Positions 14,174-21,585 of a stretch of DNA of 43,717 nucleotides are shown in pieces. Position numbers and translations under genes: made by a program. Position 1 is the first letter of the stretch, and each line of letters begins with the position of its first letter. Location of the stretch: positions 1 to 43,717 of the IMG/VR virus record IMGVR_UViG_3300048586_000258. One strand, given 5' to 3'. A model generated the notes under the pieces. The model was not told the origin of the DNA. It was given only the letters and a program-made list of their open reading frames with translations, and ran no database searches. This stretch comes from a virus.

Positions 14174-14279
14174 GCCCTCTGCCGGGGGCCGCTTGCGACG
14201 GTTAAAACAGGCACCGTTGGCCCCGCCGTTCACGTCCCGATGCCAAGCGGCGCATCGGGCAGTCAACCAAGAGGGACAG

Positions 14280-14471
14280 ATGCTGGATGCAATGGCGATC
14301 GTCGGGATCGGCTTTGGACTGTTTGCCGGGTTCGGGCTCGTGATCCTGGTCGTCGCGGCCGCGATGGACAAACACGAAAGCGAGCCGACGGCCGAGGAGC
14401 TCGAGGATTTCACCAGGTCGATGGACCGCTGGGGCTACGTGCCCGAGCAAATCTGGAAGCGCGGCAAATGA
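14280..14471 (+). CDS. Small membrane protein, 63 aa
   Basis: A 63-residue protein with one clear membrane helix (MAIVGIGFGLFAGFGLVILV and on) and an acidic cytoplasmic-type tail (ESEPTAEELEDFTRSMDRWG). GAGGGA precedes ATG 14280 at the right distance. Its stop overlaps the excisionase-like start. About 105 bases between 13934-gene stop and this start hold nothing I recognise. Function unknown. Confidence 0.66.
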   Translation: MLDAMAIVGIGFGLFAGFGLVILVVAAAMDKHESEPTAEELEDFTRSMDRWGYVPEQIWKRGK

Positions 14472-14749
14472 TCGTGTCGCCTTTCCGCAAGTCGTTCATC
14501 ACCGCCACCGAAGTGGCCGACTTCCTCGAGCTGCCCTATGCGGCCTTTCTGTCGAAGCGCGAGGAGCTGATCGCGGAGCATGGGTTTCCGGAGCCGATGC
14601 CGTTCAGCAAGCGCCCGATGCGGTGGCGCTCCGATCGCGTCGCCGCCTGGGTCGAGGAACAGGGCCTGCCGCGCGCTGAAACCGCAGCCCTGCCGCCACG
14701 CCCGACGGGCCGGAACGTTGTTCTGATGGAAGAGGCTCGAAAGGTATGA
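14468..14749 (+). CDS. AlpA/excisionase-like DNA-binding protein
   Basis: A 93-residue protein with FITATEVADFLELPYAAFLS near the N-terminus, then a wing-like GFPEPMPFSKRPMRWRSDRV and AAWVEEQG. This is the pattern of the MerR/AlpA-type small helix-turn-helix (HTH_17) in phage excisionases and integrase regulators. It would bend attachment-site DNA or control int expression. ATG 14468 overlaps the previous stop (ATGA), and its own stop overlaps the next gene. Position two genes upstream of the integrase fits an Xis role; not proven. Confidence 0.68.
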   Translation: MIVSPFRKSFITATEVADFLELPYAAFLSKREELIAEHGFPEPMPFSKRPMRWRSDRVAAWVEEQGLPRAETAALPPRPTGRNVVLMEEARKV

Positions 14750-15198
14750 GCGGCATGCAGCAGATCGGGTCACGACCGCACCCGCTCGATACCCTTCCGC
14801 GCCACGAGCGCCGCGCAGCACTTGCCGCAGAGGCGATGCACCGAAAGTACGGCCAATGGGGGGCGTGGGAGACGCTCACTTTTCCGCCCGGATCAGCGGG
14901 GCGCTCTTGGGCTGCGACGTTCACGAAAGTGCATCGCAACAAGGTGTTTTCCGTTCTGGACCGCGACGATTTCAGCGGCGCGCGCCACCTGGCGGTGTCC
15001 AGTCTGAGCGGAATTCGCCCTAGTTGGCACGAGATGCAGCGGATCAAAGACGATCTCGCGGGCGAACGCGCCACGGCTGTCGAGGTTTATCCGCCGCGCT
15101 CGGAGATCATAGACGATGCCGACATGTTCCACATTTGGGTGTTGCCGGGCGCGCTACCTTTTTCGCTTTATCGCGCCTCTGAAAGGCAAACGCCGTGA
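14746..15198 (+). CDS. DUF7694-like protein
   Basis: A 150-residue soluble protein. The conserved part is residues 60-140: VHRNKVFSVLDRDD, ARHLAVSSLSGIRPSWHEMQ, RIKDDLAGERATAVEVYPPR, then DADMFHIWVLPGALPF. This pattern recurs in proteins of many alphaproteobacterial phages and prophages (DUF7694), function unknown. It overlaps both neighbours by four bases, inside the xis-int run, so it is expressed with the integrase. No membrane segment or catalytic motif seen. Confidence 0.75.
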   Translation: MSGMQQIGSRPHPLDTLPRHERRAALAAEAMHRKYGQWGAWETLTFPPGSAGRSWAATFTKVHRNKVFSVLDRDDFSGARHLAVSSLSGIRPSWHEMQRIKDDLAGERATAVEVYPPRSEIIDDADMFHIWVLPGALPFSLYRASERQTP

Positions 15199-16400
15199 CA
15201 CGTAAACCCCGCTCGCCCATCGGTGACGCCCCCTCTCGCCTGCGCCAGCGCCTCCGTACGGATGGCACCTGGCGCGTTTGGTGGGAACCTCGCGCAGCTG
15301 AGCGCGGGCTGGGCTTCGCCGTAGTCGAGCTCGATGCCGATCGCGCGGCCTGGTCGATCAAGGAAGCCCGCCGGCTGAACGCTGAGGTCGACAAGGCGAT
15401 CGAGACGGGCCAGCGCCGCGCAGCTCGCCCGACTGGGCGCACGATGTCGGATCTGATCCGGGAATATCGCCAGTCGATCGCCTTTCGCGAGGATCTCGCC
15501 CCTAAGACGCAGCGCTCCTATGGCGCGCTCCTCAATCAGATCGAGGACAAATGGGGGCACCGGCGCGCGATGGACTTCGACAAGCCGGTGATGTTCGCGT
15601 GGTACCAGGCGCTCTACAACGGCAAGAGCGCCCGGATGGCCCAGGCGCTGATCCGCCAGATGTCGATCCTGTTCAGCCATGCCGAGCTGCTCGGTTGGCG
15701 ATCGGAAGGCAGCAACCCGTGCTTCAATCTTGGTGTGCGCACCCCGCGCGGCCGCTCGAGGGTGGCGAGCTGGGATGAAATCGAGGCGCTCCTGCTGGCG
15801 GCCGAGGCGCTCGGCCGCCACGCCATGGCCCTGGCGATCCGCCTGAGCCTTTACCACGGCCAGCGGGAAACCGATGTTATCCAGGCCACGCGCGGGGCGT
15901 TTCAGCTGCGAATGGCGCGGCCGTGGGGCGAAAAAGAGGAACGGCCGACATGGGTCTGGTTCTTCCGCCGGTCCAAGCGCAAGAACGACGCTTCGCTGCC
16001 CGTCCATGCCGAAGTGATCCCCTTTCTGCGCGCAGCCCTGGCCGATGCCGGCACGGCCGAGAAGCCGCGCCTGCCCACTGATGCGCTCCTGGTCGATGAA
16101 GCGGTCGGCCGGGCCTATGACGAAGATCTGTTCGCCAAGCGCTGGCGCGAGATCCGCGCGAGGGCGGCCGAGCTCGATGGCATGGCCGACATCACCACGC
16201 TGCAGTTCCGGGATCTGCGCCGCACCTTCGGGGTGCTGGCGCGCCAGGGCGGGGCGAGCGCCGATGACACGGGCGACGTTCTCGGCAACTCGGCCGCGAA
16301 CGATCCCCAGCTGGGCGAGATCTACATGCAGCCGACTTTCGACACGACCAGCCGCGCGATCGCGGCGGTCCAGAGCCCAAAGGAGAAAAACCGGAAATGA
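15195..16400 (+). CDS. int: Tyrosine-type site-specific integrase
   Basis: A 401-residue recombinase. The N-terminal core-binding region runs to about residue 185. The catalytic part has Arg224 (HGQRETDV), basic strand FFRRSKRKN (Lys261/263), the box RDLRRTF with Arg342, and the nucleophile Tyr377 (GEIYMQP). The His of the HxxR box is Arg339 here, a substitution I recall in other integrases of this type. It inserts the phage DNA at tRNA-Asn by recombining attP (18532-18578) with the host site. It is 2.1 kb from attP, with cargo genes between. ATG overlap with the DUF7694-like gene. Confidence 0.92.
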   Translation: MTRKPRSPIGDAPSRLRQRLRTDGTWRVWWEPRAAERGLGFAVVELDADRAAWSIKEARRLNAEVDKAIETGQRRAARPTGRTMSDLIREYRQSIAFREDLAPKTQRSYGALLNQIEDKWGHRRAMDFDKPVMFAWYQALYNGKSARMAQALIRQMSILFSHAELLGWRSEGSNPCFNLGVRTPRGRSRVASWDEIEALLLAAEALGRHAMALAIRLSLYHGQRETDVIQATRGAFQLRMARPWGEKEERPTWVWFFRRSKRKNDASLPVHAEVIPFLRAALADAGTAEKPRLPTDALLVDEAVGRAYDEDLFAKRWREIRARAAELDGMADITTLQFRDLRRTFGVLARQGGASADDTGDVLGNSAANDPQLGEIYMQPTFDTTSRAIAAVQSPKEKNRK

Positions 16401-16750
16401 GCAAGCTCCGTCTGGCGCCGCCCGGCGCTAAGCCCTCGAAAAACGCGCACCTGGCGGCGATGATGCCGCCCTTTGGCGAAGTACCGTTCGCTCGCCTCAA
16501 GGCCGCCTACGATGAGCTGCGCGCGGCCTGCAGGGCCGAGGGCACGCCGCGGATCCAGGACGCGATCGACGCCTGGGAACCGCTGGCGGATTTCGCGTTC
16601 CAGCGGCCGACGCTGAGCGAGGCCGACATTGCCGAGGTTCGCGCCTGGTGGGACGTCCTGCCGACGACTCGGGCTGTCAGGCAGGATCTCTGCAGCAGCT
16701 GCGGCCGGCCGTATGGCTGCAATCATGAAGAGGATTGCGCCTTTGCCTGA
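16397..16750 (+). CDS. Hypothetical protein with C-terminal Cys cluster, 117 aa
   Basis: A 117-residue protein. Most is helical (FARLKAAYDELRAACRAEG; then a IQDAIDAWEPLADFAFQRPT stretch). The end CSSCGRPYGCNHEEDC (residues 98-113 region) could hold one zinc ion. It starts with an ATGA overlap on the int stop and its last 26 bases overlap the phosphoesterase start. Not recognised. Confidence 0.65.
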   Translation: MSKLRLAPPGAKPSKNAHLAAMMPPFGEVPFARLKAAYDELRAACRAEGTPRIQDAIDAWEPLADFAFQRPTLSEADIAEVRAWWDVLPTTRAVRQDLCSSCGRPYGCNHEEDCAFA

Positions 16751-17651
16751 CTATAGCCCCAACCTTTGCCTCTACCACGCCACCTGCGACGACGGGTTCA
16801 CGGCCGCTTGGGCGATCTGGTTGCGTTGGCCGCTCTGCGAGTTTCGAGCGGTCCAATACGGTCAGCCTGCACCTGACGATGTGGCTGACAAGCATGTCCT
16901 AATCGTAGATTTCTCTTGGCCGGCGGATGAGCTCGAACGCATGGCCATGTCGGCGCAGACTGTCTTAGTGCTCGATCATCACAAAACGGCTGAGGCCTCT
17001 TTGCAAGGGATGCACCGGATCGTGCGGCCCACCTACGAGAATGTTCTTCGATGTTTTGCTCGTATGGTCGGCGGTCCGAGAGAGCGCATCCTGGTCGAGT
17101 TCGACATGGAACGCTCTGGCGCTCGGATGGCGTGGAACTTTGCTCACCCTGGATCAAACCCGCACATCCTTGTCAACCTTGTCGAAGATCGTGACCTGTG
17201 GCGCTTCCAGTTTCCGGAAACTAAGCCGGTGCGGATGCTACTGCAGTCGGTCCGCCATTCGTTCGAAGGTTGGTGCGAAGTAGCAGACCAGCTGCGGACA
17301 GACCTGCCTGGCTCTGTTCGGACCGGGCAGGCAATCCAGCGCTTTTACGAGGCGCGGGTCGAGGAAATGGCAGACGCAGCTGAGCTGCAGTCGATTGAAG
17401 GCTGGGAGAACGTCCCCGTGGCACACGTGCCGTACGCTTTTGTCAGTGACGTTTGTCATCGGCTCCTGCAGATGCACCCAACGGCGCCCTTTGCGGCGGC
17501 CTGCGTCACCGCACACGGTGGGACAACCTACAGCTTGCGGAGCGATGACGGTCGGCAAGACGTGTCGGCGATCGCTAAGGCTCGAGGAGGAGGCGGACAC
17601 AGAAACGCGGCAGGGTTCCGCCTGGAACAGGGATCCTTCCAAAATGCCTGA
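16725..17651 (+). CDS. DHH/DHHA1-family phosphoesterase
   Basis: A 308-residue protein with the full DHH-DHHA1 set: motif I LYHATCDDGFTAAWA (residues 16-30), motif II VLIVDFSWP (D62), motif III VLDHHKTAE (D84-H85-H86), motif IV VEDRDLWRF (D155, D157), and the DHHA1 loop GGGGHRNAAGF (288-298). Enzymes of this family (NrnA, RecJ-type) bind two divalent metals and hydrolyse very short RNA or linear and cyclic dinucleotides. In a phage it could recycle nano-RNA or destroy nucleotide signals used by host defence. Substrate is not shown. ATG 16725 is the only start that keeps motif I close to the N-terminus. Codon use is less GC-rich than that of int. Confidence 0.85.
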   Translation: MKRIAPLPDYSPNLCLYHATCDDGFTAAWAIWLRWPLCEFRAVQYGQPAPDDVADKHVLIVDFSWPADELERMAMSAQTVLVLDHHKTAEASLQGMHRIVRPTYENVLRCFARMVGGPRERILVEFDMERSGARMAWNFAHPGSNPHILVNLVEDRDLWRFQFPETKPVRMLLQSVRHSFEGWCEVADQLRTDLPGSVRTGQAIQRFYEARVEEMADAAELQSIEGWENVPVAHVPYAFVSDVCHRLLQMHPTAPFAAACVTAHGGTTYSLRSDDGRQDVSAIAKARGGGGHRNAAGFRLEQGSFQNA

Positions 17652-17880
17652 CATCGAGCTGAGAGGTTCCGGAAACAGCTGGCAGATCATACTGGCCGGC
17701 AAGCCCCTGCCGCGGCACTACAGCGGCCACAGCATGGCCATGGCAGCCTTGCCGGGGCTCGAGCGGCGCCTGCGCAAGGCGGCGGCTCAGCGGCGCCCCT
17801 GCCTGCGCTGCAAGAGGACGTTCGCTAGCGAAGGCGCGCATAACCGCATGTGCGACCACTGCCGACGGATCCACTACTGA
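17644..17880 (+). CDS. Small zinc-ribbon protein, 78 aa
   Basis: A 78-residue protein. The C-terminal half has CLRC (residues 53-56) and CDHC (about 70-73) separated by basic residues, a classic zinc-ribbon that could bind nucleic acid. The N-terminal half has a short strand pattern (WQIILAGKPLPRHYSG). It starts eight bases inside the phosphoesterase gene and ends 49 bases before a strong terminator, so it is the last gene of the int operon. Function unknown; possible partner of the phosphoesterase. Confidence 0.7.
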   Translation: MPDIELRGSGNSWQIILAGKPLPRHYSGHSMAMAALPGLERRLRKAAAQRRPCLRCKRTFASEGAHNRMCDHCRRIHY

Positions 17881-17929
17881 ATACCTGACGCGCCCCTCCC
17901 CTGGGTTAACCCCAAGTTCGGCGCGTACT

Positions 17930-17970
17930 GCCCCGGCGGCTCCTCCTCCCTGCCGCCGGGGCTTTTTTTT
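17930..17970 (+). terminator. Strong intrinsic terminator of the int operon
   Basis: GCCCCGGCGGC pairs perfectly with GCCGCCGGGGC (11 bp) around an 11-base loop and is followed by eight T residues (17963-17970). It would stop rightward transcription after the zinc-ribbon gene, leaving the Lar-like gene a separate unit. Confidence 0.93.
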
Positions 17971-18010
17971 ATGATCCCGATTCGGCCAGGAGAGGCTAAG
18001 GGGTGATGCG

Positions 18011-18175
18011 ATGGAGATTGAACCGTGCCCACACTGCAGCGGCGAGGGGCGCCTGCACTATGCGGTGACCTATCGGGTTCGGTGCCAGAGCTGCGATGCC
18101 ATGGGCCCGCCTGGCGTGACCAGGCAGATCGCGATCGACGGATGGAACAAGCGAGAAAAGGAGATCGAACAATGA
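18011..18175 (+). CDS. Lar-family restriction-alleviation-like protein, 54 aa
   Basis: A 54-residue protein with CPHC (residues 6-9), a CQSC pair (about 25-28) and the end IAIDGWNKRE, the signature of Lar-type proteins: CPxC, then CxxC, then A-x-x-x-W-N-x-R. E. coli Rac prophage Lar alters type I restriction in the host so that unmodified DNA survives. Here the sequence supports only family membership; the restriction system it may act on is unknown. AAGGGG precedes ATG 18011. It is the first gene after the terminator and no promoter is obvious. Not part of the leftward late operon. Confidence 0.78.
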   Translation: MEIEPCPHCSGEGRLHYAVTYRVRCQSCDAMGPPGVTRQIAIDGWNKREKEIEQ

Positions 18176-18429
18176 AGATTGAATACGGCCTGGGGACCAC
18201 GGATTATGGACCAGGGGTGTCCATATCCCTGACGGGCGATGAAGTGGCGGTTGCCATTGACGCCTATCTCACCGCCCACCGGGTGCACGTCGTCGGCGCT
18301 CGCACCATAACCGTCAATGGTCAGCTCTGCGAGATAGGACACATCTATGTCGACCCGGGCGCCTTCGTAATTGCGGAGGGGCGGAAATTCTCCGGGCGCG
18401 GGCCAGAGGAGACAACAGATGCCGGATGA
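18172..18429 (+). CDS. Hypothetical protein coupled to the Lar-like gene, 85 aa
   Basis: An 85-residue soluble protein with a beta-rich middle (VSISLTGDEVAVAIDAYLTA, then VHVVGARTITVNGQLC and HIYVDPGAFVI). It starts by ATGA overlap with the Lar-like stop, so both are expected to be made together. Not recognised. No motif that gives a function. Confidence 0.68.
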   Translation: MKIEYGLGTTDYGPGVSISLTGDEVAVAIDAYLTAHRVHVVGARTITVNGQLCEIGHIYVDPGAFVIAEGRKFSGRGPEETTDAG

Positions 18430-18453
18430 ACCAATGAACTCCCCCAGTCCACA

Positions 18454-18480
18454 CGTCCGCCGCGGACGCGCGCGGACGCG
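18454..18480. repeat. Short inverted and tandem repeat near attP
   Basis: CGTCCG-CCG-CGGACG (18454-18468) is a perfect inverted repeat, overlapped by two tandem copies of CGCGGACGCG (18461-18470, 18471-18480). It lies about 50 bases from the attP core, within a 250-base stretch with no well-supported gene. It could be an integrase or excisionase arm site, or a weak terminator stem. Confidence 0.5.
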
Positions 18481-18531
18481 CGGATGCTATACGAGCGTAC
18501 AACAACTTTTTTCAGCAATTTCAGGGGTTTG

Positions 18532-18578
18532 TGGCTCCGGCGGTAGGGATCGAACCTACGACCAATTGATTAACAGTC
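18532..18578 (-). other. attP core: 3' half of tRNA-Asn(GUU)
   Basis: On the minus strand these 47 bases read as the 3' part of a tRNA-Asn: anticodon loop CTGTTAA (anticodon GTT at 18574-18572), the 3' side of the anticodon stem, a T arm with GTAGG-TTCGATC-CCTAC, the 3' acceptor strand CGCCGGA, discriminator G and CCA at 18534-18532. The 5' half of the tRNA is missing, so no tRNA is encoded here. Such a fragment beside an integrase is the usual attP; integration would rebuild a complete tRNA-Asn. Confidence 0.92.
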
Positions 18579-18681
18579 GAGAGGATGGACAACAAAAACA
18601 AGTGGTTAGCTTGGCGCAAAACACCACATATTGCGTAGTCCTTCCAAAGCTCGCATTGCTCACCATAGCAGGAGCGCGCTG

Positions 18682-18798
18682 ATGGAACTGATGATTGGAA
18701 TGGCCATCGGCGCCGCGATAGTTGGGGTGATCTGGGCTTTCGGCGGTCGGGTTGAAGGGGCGATTCTCCGCTGGCTCGGCTTGGAGCCCCGCGACTAG
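18682..18798 (+). CDS. Small membrane protein at the end of the rightward block, 38 aa
   Basis: A 38-residue protein with a single hydrophobic helix (MIGMAIGAAIVGVIWAF) and a short charged tail ending EPRD. GGAG lies at a good distance before ATG 18682. It lies just beyond attP. Its TAG stop shares the palindrome CTAG with the stop of the next gene on the other strand. Function unknown; too short for family recognition. Confidence 0.6.
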   Translation: MELMIGMAIGAAIVGVIWAFGGRVEGAILRWLGLEPRD

Positions 18799-18914
18799 CA
18801 GCATGGCCCGCCCTGGCCTGGGCCGGGCGGTCCTTTGCCTTCAAGCCAGAGCGTATAGGCGACAAGAATGAGGGTAGGCGCCCCGAAGATTAGGAGCGCC
18901 CACCCCCAGGCCAT
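18795..18914 (-). CDS. Small membrane protein coupled to the tailspike, 39 aa
   Basis: A 39-residue protein: MAWGWALLIFGAPTLILVAY as one membrane helix, then a Gly/Pro-rich tail ending CC. ATG 18914 overlaps the tailspike stop by one base (TGATG), so translation is probably coupled, and it is the last gene of the leftward operon. A GC-rich hairpin (CCGCCC pairs with GGGCGG, about 18809-18834) lies inside it and may act in termination. Function unknown. Confidence 0.55.
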   Translation of the reverse strand: MAWGWALLIFGAPTLILVAYTLWLEGKGPPGPGQGGPCC

Positions 18915-21583
18915 CAGAACACCCGCGCCTCATACTGCGACGGCAGCAGCCCGAGGTTCGGGATCGAGCCAAGCTGGTTGAACCGCGTCGTGCTGATCCC
19001 GACCGTGATGACCGTCTCGGTGAGTAACCGCGTTCCGAGGAGGCGGCAGTAGATCACATCAGGGACGACAATCACCTTCTTGGTTCCAAACGTGTAGTAA
19101 CCTTGGGTTCTCAGCCACCACTCAAGCTGATTGTTCTCGAACGCATGGCGCAGGCCCTGGCCGAGAGGGCTCGTATCGGTCTCAGTGATGCGAGGCCGGG
19201 AACCAAGGGCATCGGTGTGCGTCCCTTGCAGCACAAGCCTTTGGTCTGTTTGCCACAGGAGCGGAATTTGCGACCATGACAGAACGCCGGGGTTTGTTTC
19301 GGCCATGGTCATCAGTCTGGCCCGGTCAGGGTCCACGTCCGGGTTCAGGGTTTGTGACAACTGGCGTACTAGAGCAAGATCGCCGCCGCTGTCCCAAGCG
19401 CCTGTCTCCACCAGGTTCTCGTAGCGCCAGTTGACATTAATGAAGGTCGGACTAACCACCCCGCTCAATGGCCTCCCATATGCGCCCCGGTTGATGAACC
19501 CGGTGGATAGCGCAAGCGTGGTCAGGGCCGGAGCCAGAAACAGCCCTACGTTGAAACCCTCGATCCGGGGCCGGATGAGCCAGGCATCGCCGGTATTCTT
19601 CTGGTAGATGAAACCTGTGGCTGGCTCTGCACCTTTAAGTGGCGACCTCTGGCCGATGATGTCGAAGTCGATCAAGCTGTAGTGACTGGTATATGCGATT
19701 TCAGCGCCATGCTCGCACTCCCAGATTAGCCAATCATGGAACACCGATCGGACACCATGGCCCTGATCGGGGTTGGCCTTGTGGACAGAAAGGCCCCAAT
19801 GAGTTGCGAAAACCTCATTCCGATCCGGCTTCTGGATCGGAATGCGGTTGACATCGACCGTTGACAATCCGAGGCCGACGAAAGGAACTGCATCGTCAGC
19901 AAAGGCTCCGATGGGGTCCGCAAGGATGGCCCGGTGCGCCCAAGAGACGCCAGAGTTAACGTTGCAAGCGATGTTGTCGTGAATATAGGGCGCGCGCCCT
20001 GCCATCCAAATCCCAACGCCAGCCCGGCCCGTTTCGTCAACATTGAGGTTCTTGCCGTCAGAGTTCGGGATGTTGTTGAATTTCCTTTCAGCCCCTTGAT
20101 AGACGCGCGCATTCAGGTTCCAGCGAATGTCGCCAAACTCGTCGCCATCCTCGCAGGCGATCCCGGCCCCGCCGCACTTGTAGGTGAAGTTGTTGAAGAT
20201 TTTGCCTCTGCTGGAATGAAGCGAGATACCCCATCCATCGGACTTGTGAACCATCCAGTTTTCGACAACTGCCGCATCACAGAGGCACAATTCCACGTTC
20301 TCGTAGGTGCGGCAGGGCGTCATCGGATCATCGAAGCCAGCTTGGTGTATGTGCATCGAGTACCGGCCCTTGACGTTCGATGTTGGGGTCCATCCGGTAT
20401 CTGGGCGCTTACCTCCAAGGCTGACGTAGGGAGAGAAAGCCGAGATTGCCTCGACCTGGTTCACCTTGTCGGTGCGCCCGAGGCCGATCGAGGTGCCGCC
20501 ATAGCAGAGCGCCATCATCGAGTGCATGATCGCGAAGTGGCCGCGACGGTGGACCGGGGCGCTGGCCGGCGACTTGAAGATCACGTTGCGGTCGAAGTAA
20601 CCGATCACCGTCCGCGTCTTGTTGAGCGGGGTGTCCATCGGGCGCGGGCCGCTGTGGTCGTATTGCAGGCCGCGCGGCGTCACCCCGTCCGGGTGCGTGG
20701 TGAAGGTGACGAAGTTGCCGCTGATCGCGGTGATTACCGCTTCTTCATCTTCAGGATCGTCAACAAAAACCACCACGGAACCGACCGTTCGATACCGCCG
20801 CAGGCGCGTACCGGCGATGTAGATCCTGCCCCCGACCTTCCAGCCGACAGGGGTGCCGTCAAGAAGGATGCTGGACGACCCGAGCGTCGGGTGGACCGCC
20901 GGGCGCATGTAGGGTGTCACCGTCTCGCCCCTGATCTGGACGGCCCCCATCGAGAGGAAGCCGCGCCCAAGCAGGTGTGGGTCGTTCGTCATGTCGAGGT
21001 CGGTATCCCCCGGCATCAGGAACTCGAACTTGTAGGCAGACCCGATCGGGTTCGTTTCGGTCCCGATCTTAATCATGGATCGCATGTCGCCGTTAAGCGT
21101 GTCGCAGAGCATCCGGGTCGTCATGTCGTGCTTGACCCGGAACTCGCCATCGACACGAACCCATTTCAGGCACTCGCTCGTCAGCACGTTCTCGGGGTTC
21201 GCGCAGGGCATCACATAGTCATAGAGAACCGATGCGGTCTGACAGATCAGAACCTTATCCCCGGCCAGCGGGATGCCGCTCGGATACCAGACAGTCGGGT
21301 CCGACCAGTTGCCGGATTTCCATGCAACCTTGGTTGCATCGGGTCGCGGCGTCAGAAGGTTCTGTGCCGCCTCCTCGGCATACCACTTGAACCCCTGCTG
21401 ATACATATACTGATAGGGCAGCGCCTTGGCGGCAGCCGCGATTTCAGCCGCTTCCGTAGGTGGCGGGGGCGGGGGCGGCGGTTCCTCACCCGAACCGATG
21501 CCCTCCGATGCCTGAAGGCTGCCCGAAACGGGCCTGAGAAAGCCTCCTATCTTGGCGTAAACTTTTCCAGACGCATGACGCAT
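18914..21583 (-). CDS. G8-domain beta-helix tailspike / candidate depolymerase
   Basis: An 889-residue virion protein. After a short head and eight Pro residues (35-42), residues 84-190 form a G8 domain: KSGNWSDPTVWYPSGIPLAG, then DKVLICQTASVLYDY, a WVRVDGEFRVKHD strand and IKIGTETNPIGSA. Next comes a long repetitive beta-strand region with right-handed beta-helix features (ENVELCLCDAAVVENWMVHK, GGAGIACEDGDEFGDIRWN) to about residue 750. G8 plus beta-helix is the layout of animal CEMIP/TMEM2 proteins linked to hyaluronan breakdown. Here it probably binds or cuts a surface polysaccharide. No catalytic residues can be named. It follows a glycine-rich adhesin and lies outside the main tail cluster. 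Confidence 0.75.
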   Translation of the reverse strand: MRHASGKVYAKIGGFLRPVSGSLQASEGIGSGEEPPPPPPPPTEAAEIAAAAKALPYQYMYQQGFKWYAEEAAQNLLTPRPDATKVAWKSGNWSDPTVWYPSGIPLAGDKVLICQTASVLYDYVMPCANPENVLTSECLKWVRVDGEFRVKHDMTTRMLCDTLNGDMRSMIKIGTETNPIGSAYKFEFLMPGDTDLDMTNDPHLLGRGFLSMGAVQIRGETVTPYMRPAVHPTLGSSSILLDGTPVGWKVGGRIYIAGTRLRRYRTVGSVVVFVDDPEDEEAVITAISGNFVTFTTHPDGVTPRGLQYDHSGPRPMDTPLNKTRTVIGYFDRNVIFKSPASAPVHRRGHFAIMHSMMALCYGGTSIGLGRTDKVNQVEAISAFSPYVSLGGKRPDTGWTPTSNVKGRYSMHIHQAGFDDPMTPCRTYENVELCLCDAAVVENWMVHKSDGWGISLHSSRGKIFNNFTYKCGGAGIACEDGDEFGDIRWNLNARVYQGAERKFNNIPNSDGKNLNVDETGRAGVGIWMAGRAPYIHDNIACNVNSGVSWAHRAILADPIGAFADDAVPFVGLGLSTVDVNRIPIQKPDRNEVFATHWGLSVHKANPDQGHGVRSVFHDWLIWECEHGAEIAYTSHYSLIDFDIIGQRSPLKGAEPATGFIYQKNTGDAWLIRPRIEGFNVGLFLAPALTTLALSTGFINRGAYGRPLSGVVSPTFINVNWRYENLVETGAWDSGGDLALVRQLSQTLNPDVDPDRARLMTMAETNPGVLSWSQIPLLWQTDQRLVLQGTHTDALGSRPRITETDTSPLGQGLRHAFENNQLEWWLRTQGYYTFGTKKVIVVPDVIYCRLLGTRLLTETVITVGISTTRFNQLGSIPNLGLLPSQYEARVF

Positions 21584-21585
21584 GA

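Noticed and set aside
18532-18578. A functional tRNA gene
   Set aside because: Only the 3' half is present; the acceptor 5' strand, D arm and 5' anticodon stem are missing.
18419-18682. Plus-strand ORF of about 87 codons running through attP
   Set aside because: Its middle is simply the translated tRNA-Asn fragment (the familiar GGRDRTYDQLINS artefact) and there is no ribosome-binding site. Its stop overlaps the next start, but this may be chance.
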